Shown piece by piece: positions 51,493-59,489 of a DNA stretch of 64,000 nt. The DNA comes from Calditrichota bacterium. Lineage in GTDB: Bacteria; Electryoneota; RPQS01. The notes below the pieces were generated by a model. The model was not told the origin of the DNA. It searched no databases and saw nothing but the letters and a program-made list of their open reading frames with translations. The position numbers were made by a program, and so were the translations under genes. The stretch is from contig JACJWA010000001.1 in assembly GCA_020637395.1 (NCBI GenBank), positions 682,001 to 746,000 of the forward strand, in the 5' to 3' direction. Position 1 is the first letter of the stretch. Every line of letters starts with the position of its first letter.

Positions 51493-52134
51493 ATGACGCT
51501 CCCGTTCTTTGATCTCGACTCCAGTGCAGAGTATCTGCGCGAATTGCTCTCCGAAGTCGAACCGGCTTTCATTTCCGTCGCGATCACAGGCTCACATGCC
51601 CGGGACCTCGCACGGAGACTCGACGGCAGCTTTCAAAGCGTCGTTGCCACAGAACAGGATGCCGATGTCGTAGTCTCGTGGGATGAGATTCATTTGCTTC
51701 CCGCGACTCAACGGCGCGAGTTTGTTGCCGAGTGCGCAAAGCGCGCCAAACGCGAACTCCTGATCGCTTGTCCGCTTGGCACAGAGCTGCAAGCTATGAT
51801 CTATGCGAGTCTTGCTAAGCACTGCCGCGAGCTCGATCTGCCTGTTCCCGCTGAACTCGGCTCGGCCCTGACGCATGGTCTTCCGGATCCGGTTGACGCC
51901 GCGTCTTGGGCGCACGGGTTTTCGGATTTTGATCTCTTTTATGCAGGCGACGTGACCTACTTTCAACACCAGGCCACACGCTTTCTGGTTGACGCCGCGT
52001 CGTCGCCCCTGCGCAAACTCCTGCTGAAGCTCCCTTCGGCAAACGCTCCTTCCCAAGCGGAAGAACCGCTTCCCCCGGAAACGGTTCCCATGCGACGGCA
52101 CAGACGCTTATTCTTACTTATACGCAAAAGGTAG
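51493..52134 (+). CDS. Methyltransferase-like protein lacking the SAM-binding motif
   Basis: A 213 aa protein resembling class I SAM methyltransferases only in its later part: DADVVVSWDEIHLLPATQRREFVAECAKRAKRELLIACPLGTE matches the post-motif IV layout (DVLEH-like DEIHL, then a strand ending in ACPLG). The usual GxGxG nucleotide motif is replaced by ISVAITGSHARDLARRL, so it may not bind SAM. The C-terminus is basic (RRHRRLFLLIRKR). It is 9 bp before the NYN gene, inside the atp cluster. Function unknown. Confidence 0.6.
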   Translation: MTLPFFDLDSSAEYLRELLSEVEPAFISVAITGSHARDLARRLDGSFQSVVATEQDADVVVSWDEIHLLPATQRREFVAECAKRAKRELLIACPLGTELQAMIYASLAKHCRELDLPVPAELGSALTHGLPDPVDAASWAHGFSDFDLFYAGDVTYFQHQATRFLVDAASSPLRKLLLKLPSANAPSQAEEPLPPETVPMRRHRRLFLLIRKR

Positions 52135-52142
52135 ATCTAAAT

Positions 52143-52721
52143 ATGCCCATGTATGCCCGTCGCCGCGTCTCAATCTTTGTGGATGGCGCCAATATGTTCT
52201 ACACGCAGAAAAAAGGGCTCGGCTGGTTCTTTGATCCCGCAAAGCTCCTCAAAGTCTTGCGCTCAGACGATGAACTGACGGATGCGTACTGGTACATGGG
52301 GTTGAAGCAGCCGCCAGATCCGCGAGACGAAAACTTCGTACGCTTCCTGTCCTATGCGGGCTATGTCGTGCGCACCAAGGGCCTCAAAACGATCTATGAC
52401 AGCGAAACCGGAGAAACCACGCAGAAGGCCAACCTCGACGTTGAAATTGTAATGGACATGTTCAACACCATCGAGAACTACGACAAGGCCATTCTGCTCT
52501 CCGGCGACGGCGATTTCGAGCGCGCGCTGGAACTATTGCGCTCTCGCGGCAAAAGCATCACCGTTGTCTCCACGCAAAATTGGATCGCCGCCGAATTGCG
52601 CCAGGCCATCGGTTCGCACTTCATAGATCTGCAGGACATGCGCGCGCAAATCGAACGCACCGCTCCCGAACCGCGTGATTCCCGCTCCAGCGGCGGCTCC
52701 ATGTTTCAGGATCACGATTGA
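52143..52721 (+). CDS. NYN-domain (LabA-like) putative RNase
   Basis: A 192 aa protein with a PIN-like NYN fold: SIFVDGANMFYTQ (first Asp), QKANLDVEIVMDMFNTI (Asp pair) and AILLSGDGDFERALELLRSRGKSI give the acidic metal site. LabA/NYN proteins include RNA nucleases, so RNA cleavage is possible but not shown. The C-terminal 20 residues are disordered. It overlaps the HEAT gene by 4 bp and belongs to the three-gene insert between atpG and atpD. Confidence 0.86.
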   Translation: MPMYARRRVSIFVDGANMFYTQKKGLGWFFDPAKLLKVLRSDDELTDAYWYMGLKQPPDPRDENFVRFLSYAGYVVRTKGLKTIYDSETGETTQKANLDVEIVMDMFNTIENYDKAILLSGDGDFERALELLRSRGKSITVVSTQNWIAAELRQAIGSHFIDLQDMRAQIERTAPEPRDSRSSGGSMFQDHD

Positions 52722-53488
52722 CGGATTCCGCGGAAAATCGCGACGCGTTGGCCGCTGCGATTTTGACGTCGCTCGAACGCTGGCGGGACAAGCCCGGGGA
52801 CGCCGAACAGCACCTGACCGATTGCGAACAACTGCTCTCTGAATATTCGTCGGAAGAATCGTTCCGCCTGACCGATCTCGGCAACCGTGCCGCAGAAGTA
52901 ATCGAGCGATCACCCGAAGTGGCCGTGGACATCACCTTGCGTATCAGCTGTTCGACCGTTGAGGCGGCTCGCGCCCTCGGTTGTGTGTTGATCGCGCGGA
53001 TCGGACGATTCAATCCGCGCACGTGGATTTCCCTGATCAAACAGCTCGCCGATGACGAAGACGCGGGCGTGCGGGACATGACCGCGCTAATCATGGACGA
53101 GCGCGCTTCGCTGCAAGGCTGGGCCGCCTTCCACTCCGACTACGTCTTTTCGCTCTGTGAAGAATGGCGCGCCGACTCCAACTACCGCCTCCGCAGATTG
53201 GTCACCAGAACTTTGACCGGCTTCGCGTCGCTGTCCGATGAAAATGCGAATCGCTTCCTGAAATTGCTCGAGCCGCTCTATGAAGATTCCGCCGAATATG
53301 TGCGCCGCAATGTTGTTTCCGCGCTGCGCGAGATCGGCAGAAAGCAAAGCGAGCCCGTCTTCAGCTTCTTGAGCGACCGGCTTGCTCAAGGATCGCCCTA
53401 CAACGGAGAACTTGTTCCGCTGATTCTGGAGGGCGCGTTCGCCCACAAACATGAGGAAGTCCGGCAAGACTTGCTCGCCCAATTGTAA
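52718..53488 (+). CDS. HEAT-like repeat protein
   Basis: A 256 aa all-helical protein. Repeats are visible as paired helices: DDEDAGVRDMTALIMDERA, DSNYRLRRLVTRTLTGFAS, DSAEYVRRNVVSALREIGRK and HKHEEVRQDLLAQL. The layout is like DNA-alkylation-repair or HEAT proteins, but no catalytic feature is seen, so a binding role is likely. It starts at TTG 52718 in the NYN stop region and is 25 bp before atpD. Confidence 0.72.
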   Translation: MTDSAENRDALAAAILTSLERWRDKPGDAEQHLTDCEQLLSEYSSEESFRLTDLGNRAAEVIERSPEVAVDITLRISCSTVEAARALGCVLIARIGRFNPRTWISLIKQLADDEDAGVRDMTALIMDERASLQGWAAFHSDYVFSLCEEWRADSNYRLRRLVTRTLTGFASLSDENANRFLKLLEPLYEDSAEYVRRNVVSALREIGRKQSEPVFSFLSDRLAQGSPYNGELVPLILEGAFAHKHEEVRQDLLAQL

Positions 53489-53513
53489 TTTCTTTTCCTA
53501 ACCCATACATTCG

Positions 53514-54974
53514 ATGAACAACGGTACCATTAAGCAGATCATCGGCGTCGTGATTGACGTCGAGTTCCCCGACGGCGAACTGCCGCCGCTTTATTCCGCG
53601 CTTCACGTCAATCAGGACGGACAACAGCTCACTCTCGAAGTGCAGCAGCACTTGGGTGACAACACCGTGCGCGCCGTCTCCATGAATCCGACCGAAGGTC
53701 TGACTCGCGGTACGTCTGTGGTCAACACCGGTCAGCCCATCAGCGTTCCCGTCGGCGCTCCTGTTCTGGGCCGCATTCTCAACGTCACCGGTGAGCCCGT
53801 GGATGACTTGGGACCGGTCGTTTCGCAAAAGCGCTTCCCGATTCATCGCCCCGCTCCCAAAATGACCGAGCTGAACACGCGCGCCGAAATGCTCGAAACA
53901 GGCATCAAGGTCATTGACCTGATCCAGCCCTTTGCAAAGGGCGGCAAGATCGGTCTGTTCGGCGGCGCTGGCGTCGGTAAGACCGTGATCGTGCAGGAAC
54001 TTATCAACAACATCGCAAAAGCTCACTCCGGTATCTCCGTCTTCGCGGGTGTCGGCGAGCGTACGCGCGAAGGCAACGACCTTCTGCGCGAATTCGTCGA
54101 GTCTGGTGTTGTTTCTTACGGCAAGAACTTCGATGCGCACGCCTTTGACATGACCAAGGTGGACAGGAATTCGTTGACGGATTCCAAAGTCGCCATGGTC
54201 TTCGGTCAGATGAATGAGCCGCCCGGGTCGCGTTCGCGAGTTGCATTGACCGGTCTCACCATGGCCGAGTATTTCCGCGATGAAGAAGGCAAGGACGTGC
54301 TGCTCTTCATTGACAATATCTTCCGTTTCACGCAAGCTGGCTCCGAGGTCTCCGCGTTGCTCGGTCGTATGCCGTCCGCCGTGGGCTATCAGCCGACGCT
54401 CGCGACCGAGATGGGTGGTCTGCAAGAGCGCATCACTTCGACTAATAAGGGCTCGATTACGTCCGTGCAGGCTGTGTACGTCCCTGCCGACGACTTGACC
54501 GACCCGGCTCCCGCCACGACCTTCTTGCACCTCGACGCAACCACCGTGCTCTCCCGTTCAATCGCCGAGCTGGGTATCTATCCCGCTGTGGATCCGCTGG
54601 ACTCCACATCGCGTATTCTTGATCCCAATATTGTCGGTCAAGAGCACTATGATGTCGCCCGAGGTGTGCAGTCCACTCTGCAGCGCTACAAAGACTTGCA
54701 GGACATCATCGCCATTCTTGGTATGGACGAACTCTCCGACGACGACAAGCGCGTCGTCGAGCGCGCCCGCAAGATTCAGCGCTTCCTCTCGCAGCCCTTC
54801 CACGTCGCAGAAGCCTTCACGGGCCGCGCGGGCGTTTACGTTAAGACCGCCGAGACCATCAAGGGCTTCAAGGGAATTCTCGACGGTGACTATGATCACA
54901 TCGGAGAACAGAGCTTCTATATGTGCGGCGGTATCGAGGACGTCTTGAAAAATCACGAAGCCGCGCAGAAGTAA
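53514..54974 (+). CDS. atpD: ATP synthase F1 subunit beta
   Basis: Catalytic subunit, 486 aa. Walker A is GLFGGAGVGKTVIVQELINN, the catalytic Glu region is FAGVGERTREGNDLLRE, Walker B is LLFIDNIFRFTQAGSEVSALLGRMPSAVGYQPTL, and SQPFHVAEAFTG closes the C-terminal domain. It starts at ATG 53514 with no Shine-Dalgarno. It is separated from atpG by three other genes. Confidence 0.98.
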   Translation: MNNGTIKQIIGVVIDVEFPDGELPPLYSALHVNQDGQQLTLEVQQHLGDNTVRAVSMNPTEGLTRGTSVVNTGQPISVPVGAPVLGRILNVTGEPVDDLGPVVSQKRFPIHRPAPKMTELNTRAEMLETGIKVIDLIQPFAKGGKIGLFGGAGVGKTVIVQELINNIAKAHSGISVFAGVGERTREGNDLLREFVESGVVSYGKNFDAHAFDMTKVDRNSLTDSKVAMVFGQMNEPPGSRSRVALTGLTMAEYFRDEEGKDVLLFIDNIFRFTQAGSEVSALLGRMPSAVGYQPTLATEMGGLQERITSTNKGSITSVQAVYVPADDLTDPAPATTFLHLDATTVLSRSIAELGIYPAVDPLDSTSRILDPNIVGQEHYDVARGVQSTLQRYKDLQDIIAILGMDELSDDDKRVVERARKIQRFLSQPFHVAEAFTGRAGVYVKTAETIKGFKGILDGDYDHIGEQSFYMCGGIEDVLKNHEAAQK

Positions 54975-54977
54975 ACC

Positions 54978-55391
54978 ATGGCCGCTGTTTTTCACGTAGA
55001 ACTGATCACGCCTGAAAGGCACCTGCTCTCGGCCGAGAGCACGCATGTGCGCGCTCCCGGTTCCGCCGGTGATTTCGGCGTGCTCGCCAATCACTCGCCC
55101 ATGGTTGCGGGTCTCGGTCCCGGCCGCCTTCAGATTGACTTCGCGGACAATCGTAAAGAAGAATTCGCCATCAGCGGCGGATACTTCACCGTCGAAAACA
55201 ACAAAGTTATCATTCTGGCGGAAACGTGCCTGCGTAAGTCGGAGATTGACCTGAACAAGGCCCGCGCCGACAAACAAGCTGCCCAGCAGCGCATTGACGC
55301 TGCGGCTACTCCCGCGGAACGTGATGAAGCCCGGGCTTCGCTGGATCGCGCCAACGCACTTATTCTGGTCGCCGACCACAAAGGCGACTGA
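54978..55391 (+). CDS. atpC: ATP synthase F1 subunit epsilon
   Basis: A 137 aa rotor and inhibitory subunit. The beta-sandwich has FHVELITPERHLLSAEST, GDFGVLANHSPMVAGLGPG and GGYFTVENNKVIILAE; the C-terminal helix pair follows (DLNKARADKQAAQQRIDAAATPAERDEARASLDRA). It lies 3 bp after atpD and ends the ATP synthase cluster. Confidence 0.94.
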   Translation: MAAVFHVELITPERHLLSAESTHVRAPGSAGDFGVLANHSPMVAGLGPGRLQIDFADNRKEEFAISGGYFTVENNKVIILAETCLRKSEIDLNKARADKQAAQQRIDAAATPAERDEARASLDRANALILVADHKGD

Positions 55392-55415
55392 CTTTAGATT
55401 CGGACTCTTCTTCCA

Positions 55416-55447
55416 ACAGAAAGCCCCTCGTCTGAGGGGCTTTCTGT
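55416..55447 (+). terminator. Strong intrinsic terminator after atpC
   Basis: A 14-bp perfect stem, ACAGAAAGCCCCTC and GAGGGGCTTTCTGT, with loop GTCT, 24 bp after the atpC stop. The A-rich and U-rich parts of the stem make it work from either side. Confidence 0.88.
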
Positions 55448-55508
55448 TGTCTGTGCGCCGGGCACGTCTCTTGCCCTGAATACGGTAGCTAAAACCGGAG
55501 CGTTGAAC

Positions 55509-57512
55509 GTGAGCTACTCGTTGTTGCGAAAACTCGCCACTCTTTGCATCTTCCTTGGTGCTCTCCAGCTTGGAGTCGCCGCGGACTTGCACCAGCAATT
55601 GCAAAATGCACGACTGCTGCTGGACCAGCCTACTCCTGATTCACCCGCGCTGACAAACCTGATGCGAGAGCTAAAAGAGCAAGTTTTGTCCGGAAGCGCC
55701 GGACAGTGGACAGATTCGGCCTGTGTCACGATTGCTGAAATCTCAAAGGTAACTTCTGCTGACCCGGACGGTTTTCGCTGGGCGCTGGAGCTTTGTCTTG
55801 AGGACCCTGACGCACCTTGGATGAAATATGCCCTGAAGCATGTTTGGCCGATCAGCGGAACACCTGTCGAGAAGCTTGAGGTCGCAGACGCACTGCTCGA
55901 TCGCGCCGACATGCACCGTGACGAAGCCTGGGCTAAGCAATACAAAGCAAGACTCTTTCGCGCCTACGCATCCGAAGAATTCTGGTCTCCAGCCGCATAT
56001 CTCGGCGCAGAACTCCTCAAACAGGGTTACTCCTTGGCACCGGATGATCGGCTTGTCCTGGCGAACTCCCTGCTGCGCAGCAATCAGGTCGAGTCTGCTC
56101 GGGAAGTACTCTTCGCGCTGGCCAATAGTGCCGCGCCAAACACTCCGCAGGCTCTGCGTGCAGGTGTCGAACTCGGGCTGATCGAACAGGTTCTGCATCG
56201 CGACATTCAGGCAAAACAGCAATTCGAACAGGCTTGGGCGACTTGGGAGAAGTTCCGCAAACGCGACGGATTTGATCAACCCGACGCTGTGCGTGCCGCT
56301 GCACGCGCACGATGGGAGTTGCTGCAGTTTGAATTCGCCGCACTTGAAAAAACGTTTCATGTGTCGCTCGAATGGTCTGCCAAGGAAGCCTCGAAGTGGT
56401 GCAACGATTTTGATAAAAGATCACAGCAACTGCTTCTCCTGGCGCCGGACTACGATGCCGCCGTTGCCGTCCTCAGTGGACGTGTTCAGAGACTGCAAGG
56501 CGACGCTCTGTTCAAACTGGGCATGTATTCCAGCAGGCAGGAGGACATGCAGAAGCGAGACAAACTTCTGACCGCCGCGCTCGATTCCTATGATGAGGCC
56601 GCCGATCTTTTTGTCCTGACGACGCAGCGAGAAACCGCGCTGATTCCGCCTCTCGCGGAGGGTCATTGGTCGGCTTTGACCAACAATTTCAAGCAGGAAG
56701 CCGCTCAGCACGCCTACGACGTGTATGCCCACGCGGCCAATCAGCTCGCCATGTGGTCCACGGCACTCTGGGAGAAAACTCCGCTGAAAAGCTTCGGGCT
56801 AAATGGCTACTCGCCGCGTTTTGACGGTATTGTGCACGCAGCATTCCCCGTCCTGACCAAGGCCGCCGCTTACCGCAAACAGGCGCGCCGCTTCGCCCTG
56901 CAGCATCGCGACGTTCAAAATGCCGATGTCTCACAGTTTACTCTATACGCAGACTTCGTTAAACCCGTCGAAGAATTGCGCAAGCTCTGCGGAAGTCAGT
57001 GGCACGCAACTGCTTCGAGTGCCACACAGATCTCGCGCACATTGGCCACCACGCACAATCCCGATGCCGTTGCGTCCATGAGCGAAACCATCACATCGCA
57101 ACTTAGTGAAGCGCACAAACTCGCGGATGAATCCTCCGGTGCTCTGGAACAGCTGTTTTCGCTTCTGTTCTCCTCTGTACCGCAGCGCGATTCCCTCGCG
57201 CAACTGGCCCAACACTCGCTGGCATTGAACCGTGAGTACGCGGAGATGAACCGTACCGTGCACGAATCCCTGGATCTGGCAACGAATTCACTTGATCGGC
57301 GCGACCCGCAAGCTGCCGGACTGCGATCCAAGCTCTACAAGTTTAGCGCGCAGGCCGCCGACCGTGAGCTCGAAACGCTTGAAGCCGGGCACAAATGGGC
57401 CGAGAGCAACGGATTTCTTCAGCAAGGCGGCAAAGACCTCTACGCGAGACTCGCCGAGCGTGATCCGGGAAGGTATCCTCTCCGGGGAGGAGTCCTGCAA
57501 GCAGGGCGATGA
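55509..57512 (+). CDS. Large exported helical-repeat protein, function unknown
   Basis: A 667 aa protein from GTG 55509, where GGAG lies 8 nt upstream; the TTG at 55503 is too close to it. The N-terminus is a signal peptide (LLRKLATLCIFLGALQLGVA). The rest is almost all alpha-helical with TPR-like pieces (DDRLVLANSLLRSNQVESAREVLFALANSA, DAKYDEAADLF-like repeats), no enzyme motif and no membrane helix. I do not recognise the family. A terminator lies on each side, so it is probably transcribed on its own. Confidence 0.68.
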   Translation: MSYSLLRKLATLCIFLGALQLGVAADLHQQLQNARLLLDQPTPDSPALTNLMRELKEQVLSGSAGQWTDSACVTIAEISKVTSADPDGFRWALELCLEDPDAPWMKYALKHVWPISGTPVEKLEVADALLDRADMHRDEAWAKQYKARLFRAYASEEFWSPAAYLGAELLKQGYSLAPDDRLVLANSLLRSNQVESAREVLFALANSAAPNTPQALRAGVELGLIEQVLHRDIQAKQQFEQAWATWEKFRKRDGFDQPDAVRAAARARWELLQFEFAALEKTFHVSLEWSAKEASKWCNDFDKRSQQLLLLAPDYDAAVAVLSGRVQRLQGDALFKLGMYSSRQEDMQKRDKLLTAALDSYDEAADLFVLTTQRETALIPPLAEGHWSALTNNFKQEAAQHAYDVYAHAANQLAMWSTALWEKTPLKSFGLNGYSPRFDGIVHAAFPVLTKAAAYRKQARRFALQHRDVQNADVSQFTLYADFVKPVEELRKLCGSQWHATASSATQISRTLATTHNPDAVASMSETITSQLSEAHKLADESSGALEQLFSLLFSSVPQRDSLAQLAQHSLALNREYAEMNRTVHESLDLATNSLDRRDPQAAGLRSKLYKFSAQAADRELETLEAGHKWAESNGFLQQGGKDLYARLAERDPGRYPLRGGVLQAGR

Positions 57513-57533
57513 CACGCACGCAATCTCTTATGA

Positions 57534-57562
57534 AGGGCCGCCCAATGCACTTGGGCGGCCCT
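57534..57562 (+). terminator. Intrinsic terminator
   Basis: AGGGCCGCCCAA (57534-57545) pairs with TTGGGCGGCCCT (57551-57562) around TGCAC, a 12-bp perfect stem followed by TTCTC. It ends the unit of the secreted helical protein. Confidence 0.82.
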
Positions 57563-57571
57563 TTCTCATGC

Positions 57572-57600
57572 TTGCTTTAACGGCTGAACGATGCTAAATT
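57572..57600 (+). promoter_or_regulatory. Predicted extended -10 promoter giving a leaderless kinase mRNA
   Basis: TTGCTT (57572-57577), 17-bp spacer, TAAATT (57595-57600) preceded by TGC. Transcription is expected near 57606-57608, on the ATG at 57607, so the mRNA may have no leader. Confidence 0.45.
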
Positions 57601-57606
57601 GTGTCC

Positions 57607-58728
57607 ATGGACTCGGCCACGACGGACTCCACTCCTCACAAACTCCGCGAACGGATCAAAGAGCTAACGGCTCTGCATCGGACTGCCCGCCTGCTTCAGG
57701 ATGATGTGCGTTCCGTTGAGGACGTTCTGCGTGATGTTGTCGCACTGCTTCCGGAAGCGTGGCAGTTTCCCGAGGTCGCCGCAGCACGCATTCAGTTTGG
57801 ATCTCTGAGTCTTTCAAGCCCGGGGTTTCGGCCAACCGCCTGGATGCAAAGTGCGGTCTTTGAGTCGCGCGCCGATCAAACCGGTGTCCTTGAAATTGCC
57901 TATCTCGAAGAACGCGGACAGGAAGTCGAGGGGCCGTTTCTATCTGAAGAGCGAGAGCTCATTGATTCGCTGGCCGAAATGCTCTGCTCTTACCTAAAAC
58001 GCAAGCTCGCCGACGAAGAACTGCGTTTGGCGCAGCATGATCTTGAACAACTTGTCGAAGAACGAACCCGCGACTTGCGAAGGCTGGCTGCCGAACTATC
58101 ATTGGCAGAAGCGCGCAAGAATCGGGATATCGCAACTCATCTGCACGACAATGTGGTTCAGGAATTCGCATTCATGCGTCTGCAGATTCAGAAATTCCGC
58201 GGCGATGCGGTGTTTTGCGGATTCGAACAGCGCTTTGACGAAATCATTGCTCTGCTGGACCGGGCAATTCAATTCACACGCAAGCTAACATTCGAAATCA
58301 GCACACCCATTCTCTATGAACTCGGTCTGCCTGAAGCACTTGAGTGGTTGTGCGAACAGTTCGAAACCCGACACGACATGCGCATTCGCGCAATCGTGCC
58401 AAAACGCGGTGTGGAGCTCTCCGAAGATCAAAGAATCATCCTGTTTCGTTGCACTCAGGAGTTGCTGACAAACGCCGTGAAATACTCACATGCAACTCTG
58501 ATCTCCGTGAGTCTTGAAATCACCGACGAATCGGTCTCAGTTCAGGTGAAAGACAATGGTGTCGGCTTTGATCTCCGAACGGTTGCGCCCGGCGCAAAGA
58601 TTCCCGAAGGTTTTGGACTCTTCAGTATTCGGGAACGGATGCGTTATGTCGGTGGACAGCTTTTGCTTCAATCCGGAAAAGACTTTGGAACGACGGCAAC
58701 TCTCTTGATGCCTCGGGCGGCGCTGTGA
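57607..58728 (+). CDS. NarL-type sensor histidine kinase
   Basis: A 373 aa cytoplasmic kinase from ATG 57607 (GTG 57601 adds two residues). The N-terminal GAF-like region (residues 15-125) is the likely sensor; no membrane segment is visible. A coiled coil (LEQLVEERTRDLRRLAAELSLAE) leads to the HisKA_3 box ATHLHDNVVQEFAFMRLQIQ with the phosphorylated His at about 180. The ATPase has QELLTNAVKYSHA, VQVKDNGVGFD and GFGLFSIRERMRYVGG. It overlaps the response-regulator gene by 4 bp. Confidence 0.92.
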   Translation: MDSATTDSTPHKLRERIKELTALHRTARLLQDDVRSVEDVLRDVVALLPEAWQFPEVAAARIQFGSLSLSSPGFRPTAWMQSAVFESRADQTGVLEIAYLEERGQEVEGPFLSEERELIDSLAEMLCSYLKRKLADEELRLAQHDLEQLVEERTRDLRRLAAELSLAEARKNRDIATHLHDNVVQEFAFMRLQIQKFRGDAVFCGFEQRFDEIIALLDRAIQFTRKLTFEISTPILYELGLPEALEWLCEQFETRHDMRIRAIVPKRGVELSEDQRIILFRCTQELLTNAVKYSHATLISVSLEITDESVSVQVKDNGVGFDLRTVAPGAKIPEGFGLFSIRERMRYVGGQLLLQSGKDFGTTATLLMPRAAL

Positions 58729-59375
58729 ACTCCGTTAGAATCCTAATCGCTGACGATCACAAGCTCTTTCGACTGGGCATGAAGAGCCTGCTCGAGGCTC
58801 ATCCCGAAGCAACGATTGTCGGCGAGGCGGCTACGGGTCTTGACGCGATTCATTTTGCGCGAGATCTGAACCCGGACATCGTCTTGATGGACATCTCCAT
58901 GCCCGAGCTAAACGGAATTGAATCCACGCGCCGAATCTGTGACGAAAACTCTGAAGCCCGCGTGATCATCGTCTCCATGCATTCCGACCGCCGCTATGTC
59001 ACGGAAGCTCTGCGCGCCGGTGCGAAAGGCTATCTGCTGAAAGACTCTGCCCCCGAAGAAATCTTCCGGGCGATTCACAAAACCATGAGCGGAAGGTTCT
59101 ATCTGTCGCCCCAAATCAATGATCAGGTCATTGCGGAATTCGTCAAAGGCGGGGGTACTGCGGACACCGCCTTCGATGTTCTGAGTGCCCGAGAGCGGGA
59201 GGTTCTGCAGTTGCTCGCCGAAGGCAAGTCCAACAAACAGGCTGCGGAGTTGCTCTGCCTCAGCGTCAAAACGGTCGAGACGCACCGGATGCACATCATG
59301 GAAAAACTCGACTTGCACAGCCTCCCGGAGCTTACTCGCTATGCCATTCGCGAGGGCTTGACCCCGCTCGAGTAA
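58725..59375 (+). CDS. NarL/FixJ-family response regulator
   Basis: A 216 aa transcription factor. The receiver domain (1-120) has ILIADDHKLFRLGMKSLL with the acidic pair, phosphorylation site Asp56 in DIVLMDISMPELNG, and Lys in GYLLKDSAPEE. The LuxR-type helix-turn-helix (about 150-210) reads LSAREREVLQLLAEGKSNKQAAELLCLSVKTVETHRMHIMEKL. GTG 58725 overlaps the kinase stop. Its target genes are unknown; amt is 114 bp downstream. Confidence 0.94.
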   Translation: MNSVRILIADDHKLFRLGMKSLLEAHPEATIVGEAATGLDAIHFARDLNPDIVLMDISMPELNGIESTRRICDENSEARVIIVSMHSDRRYVTEALRAGAKGYLLKDSAPEEIFRAIHKTMSGRFYLSPQINDQVIAEFVKGGGTADTAFDVLSAREREVLQLLAEGKSNKQAAELLCLSVKTVETHRMHIMEKLDLHSLPELTRYAIREGLTPLE

Positions 59376-59489
59376 CTGCCGCATCAGGAGTTTCCCTACG
59401 CACAATCAGGAGTTCCCCGATACCCTAACTTGATCCCAACCTTATCTTATCGAATAGGCTAATCTTGCACCTTACTTTCAGGAGCACCT

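Noticed and set aside
59445..59480. Sigma54 promoter before amt
   Set aside because: GG and GC are present (AGGCTAATCTTGCA), but they are 8 bp apart instead of 10, so the spacing does not fit.
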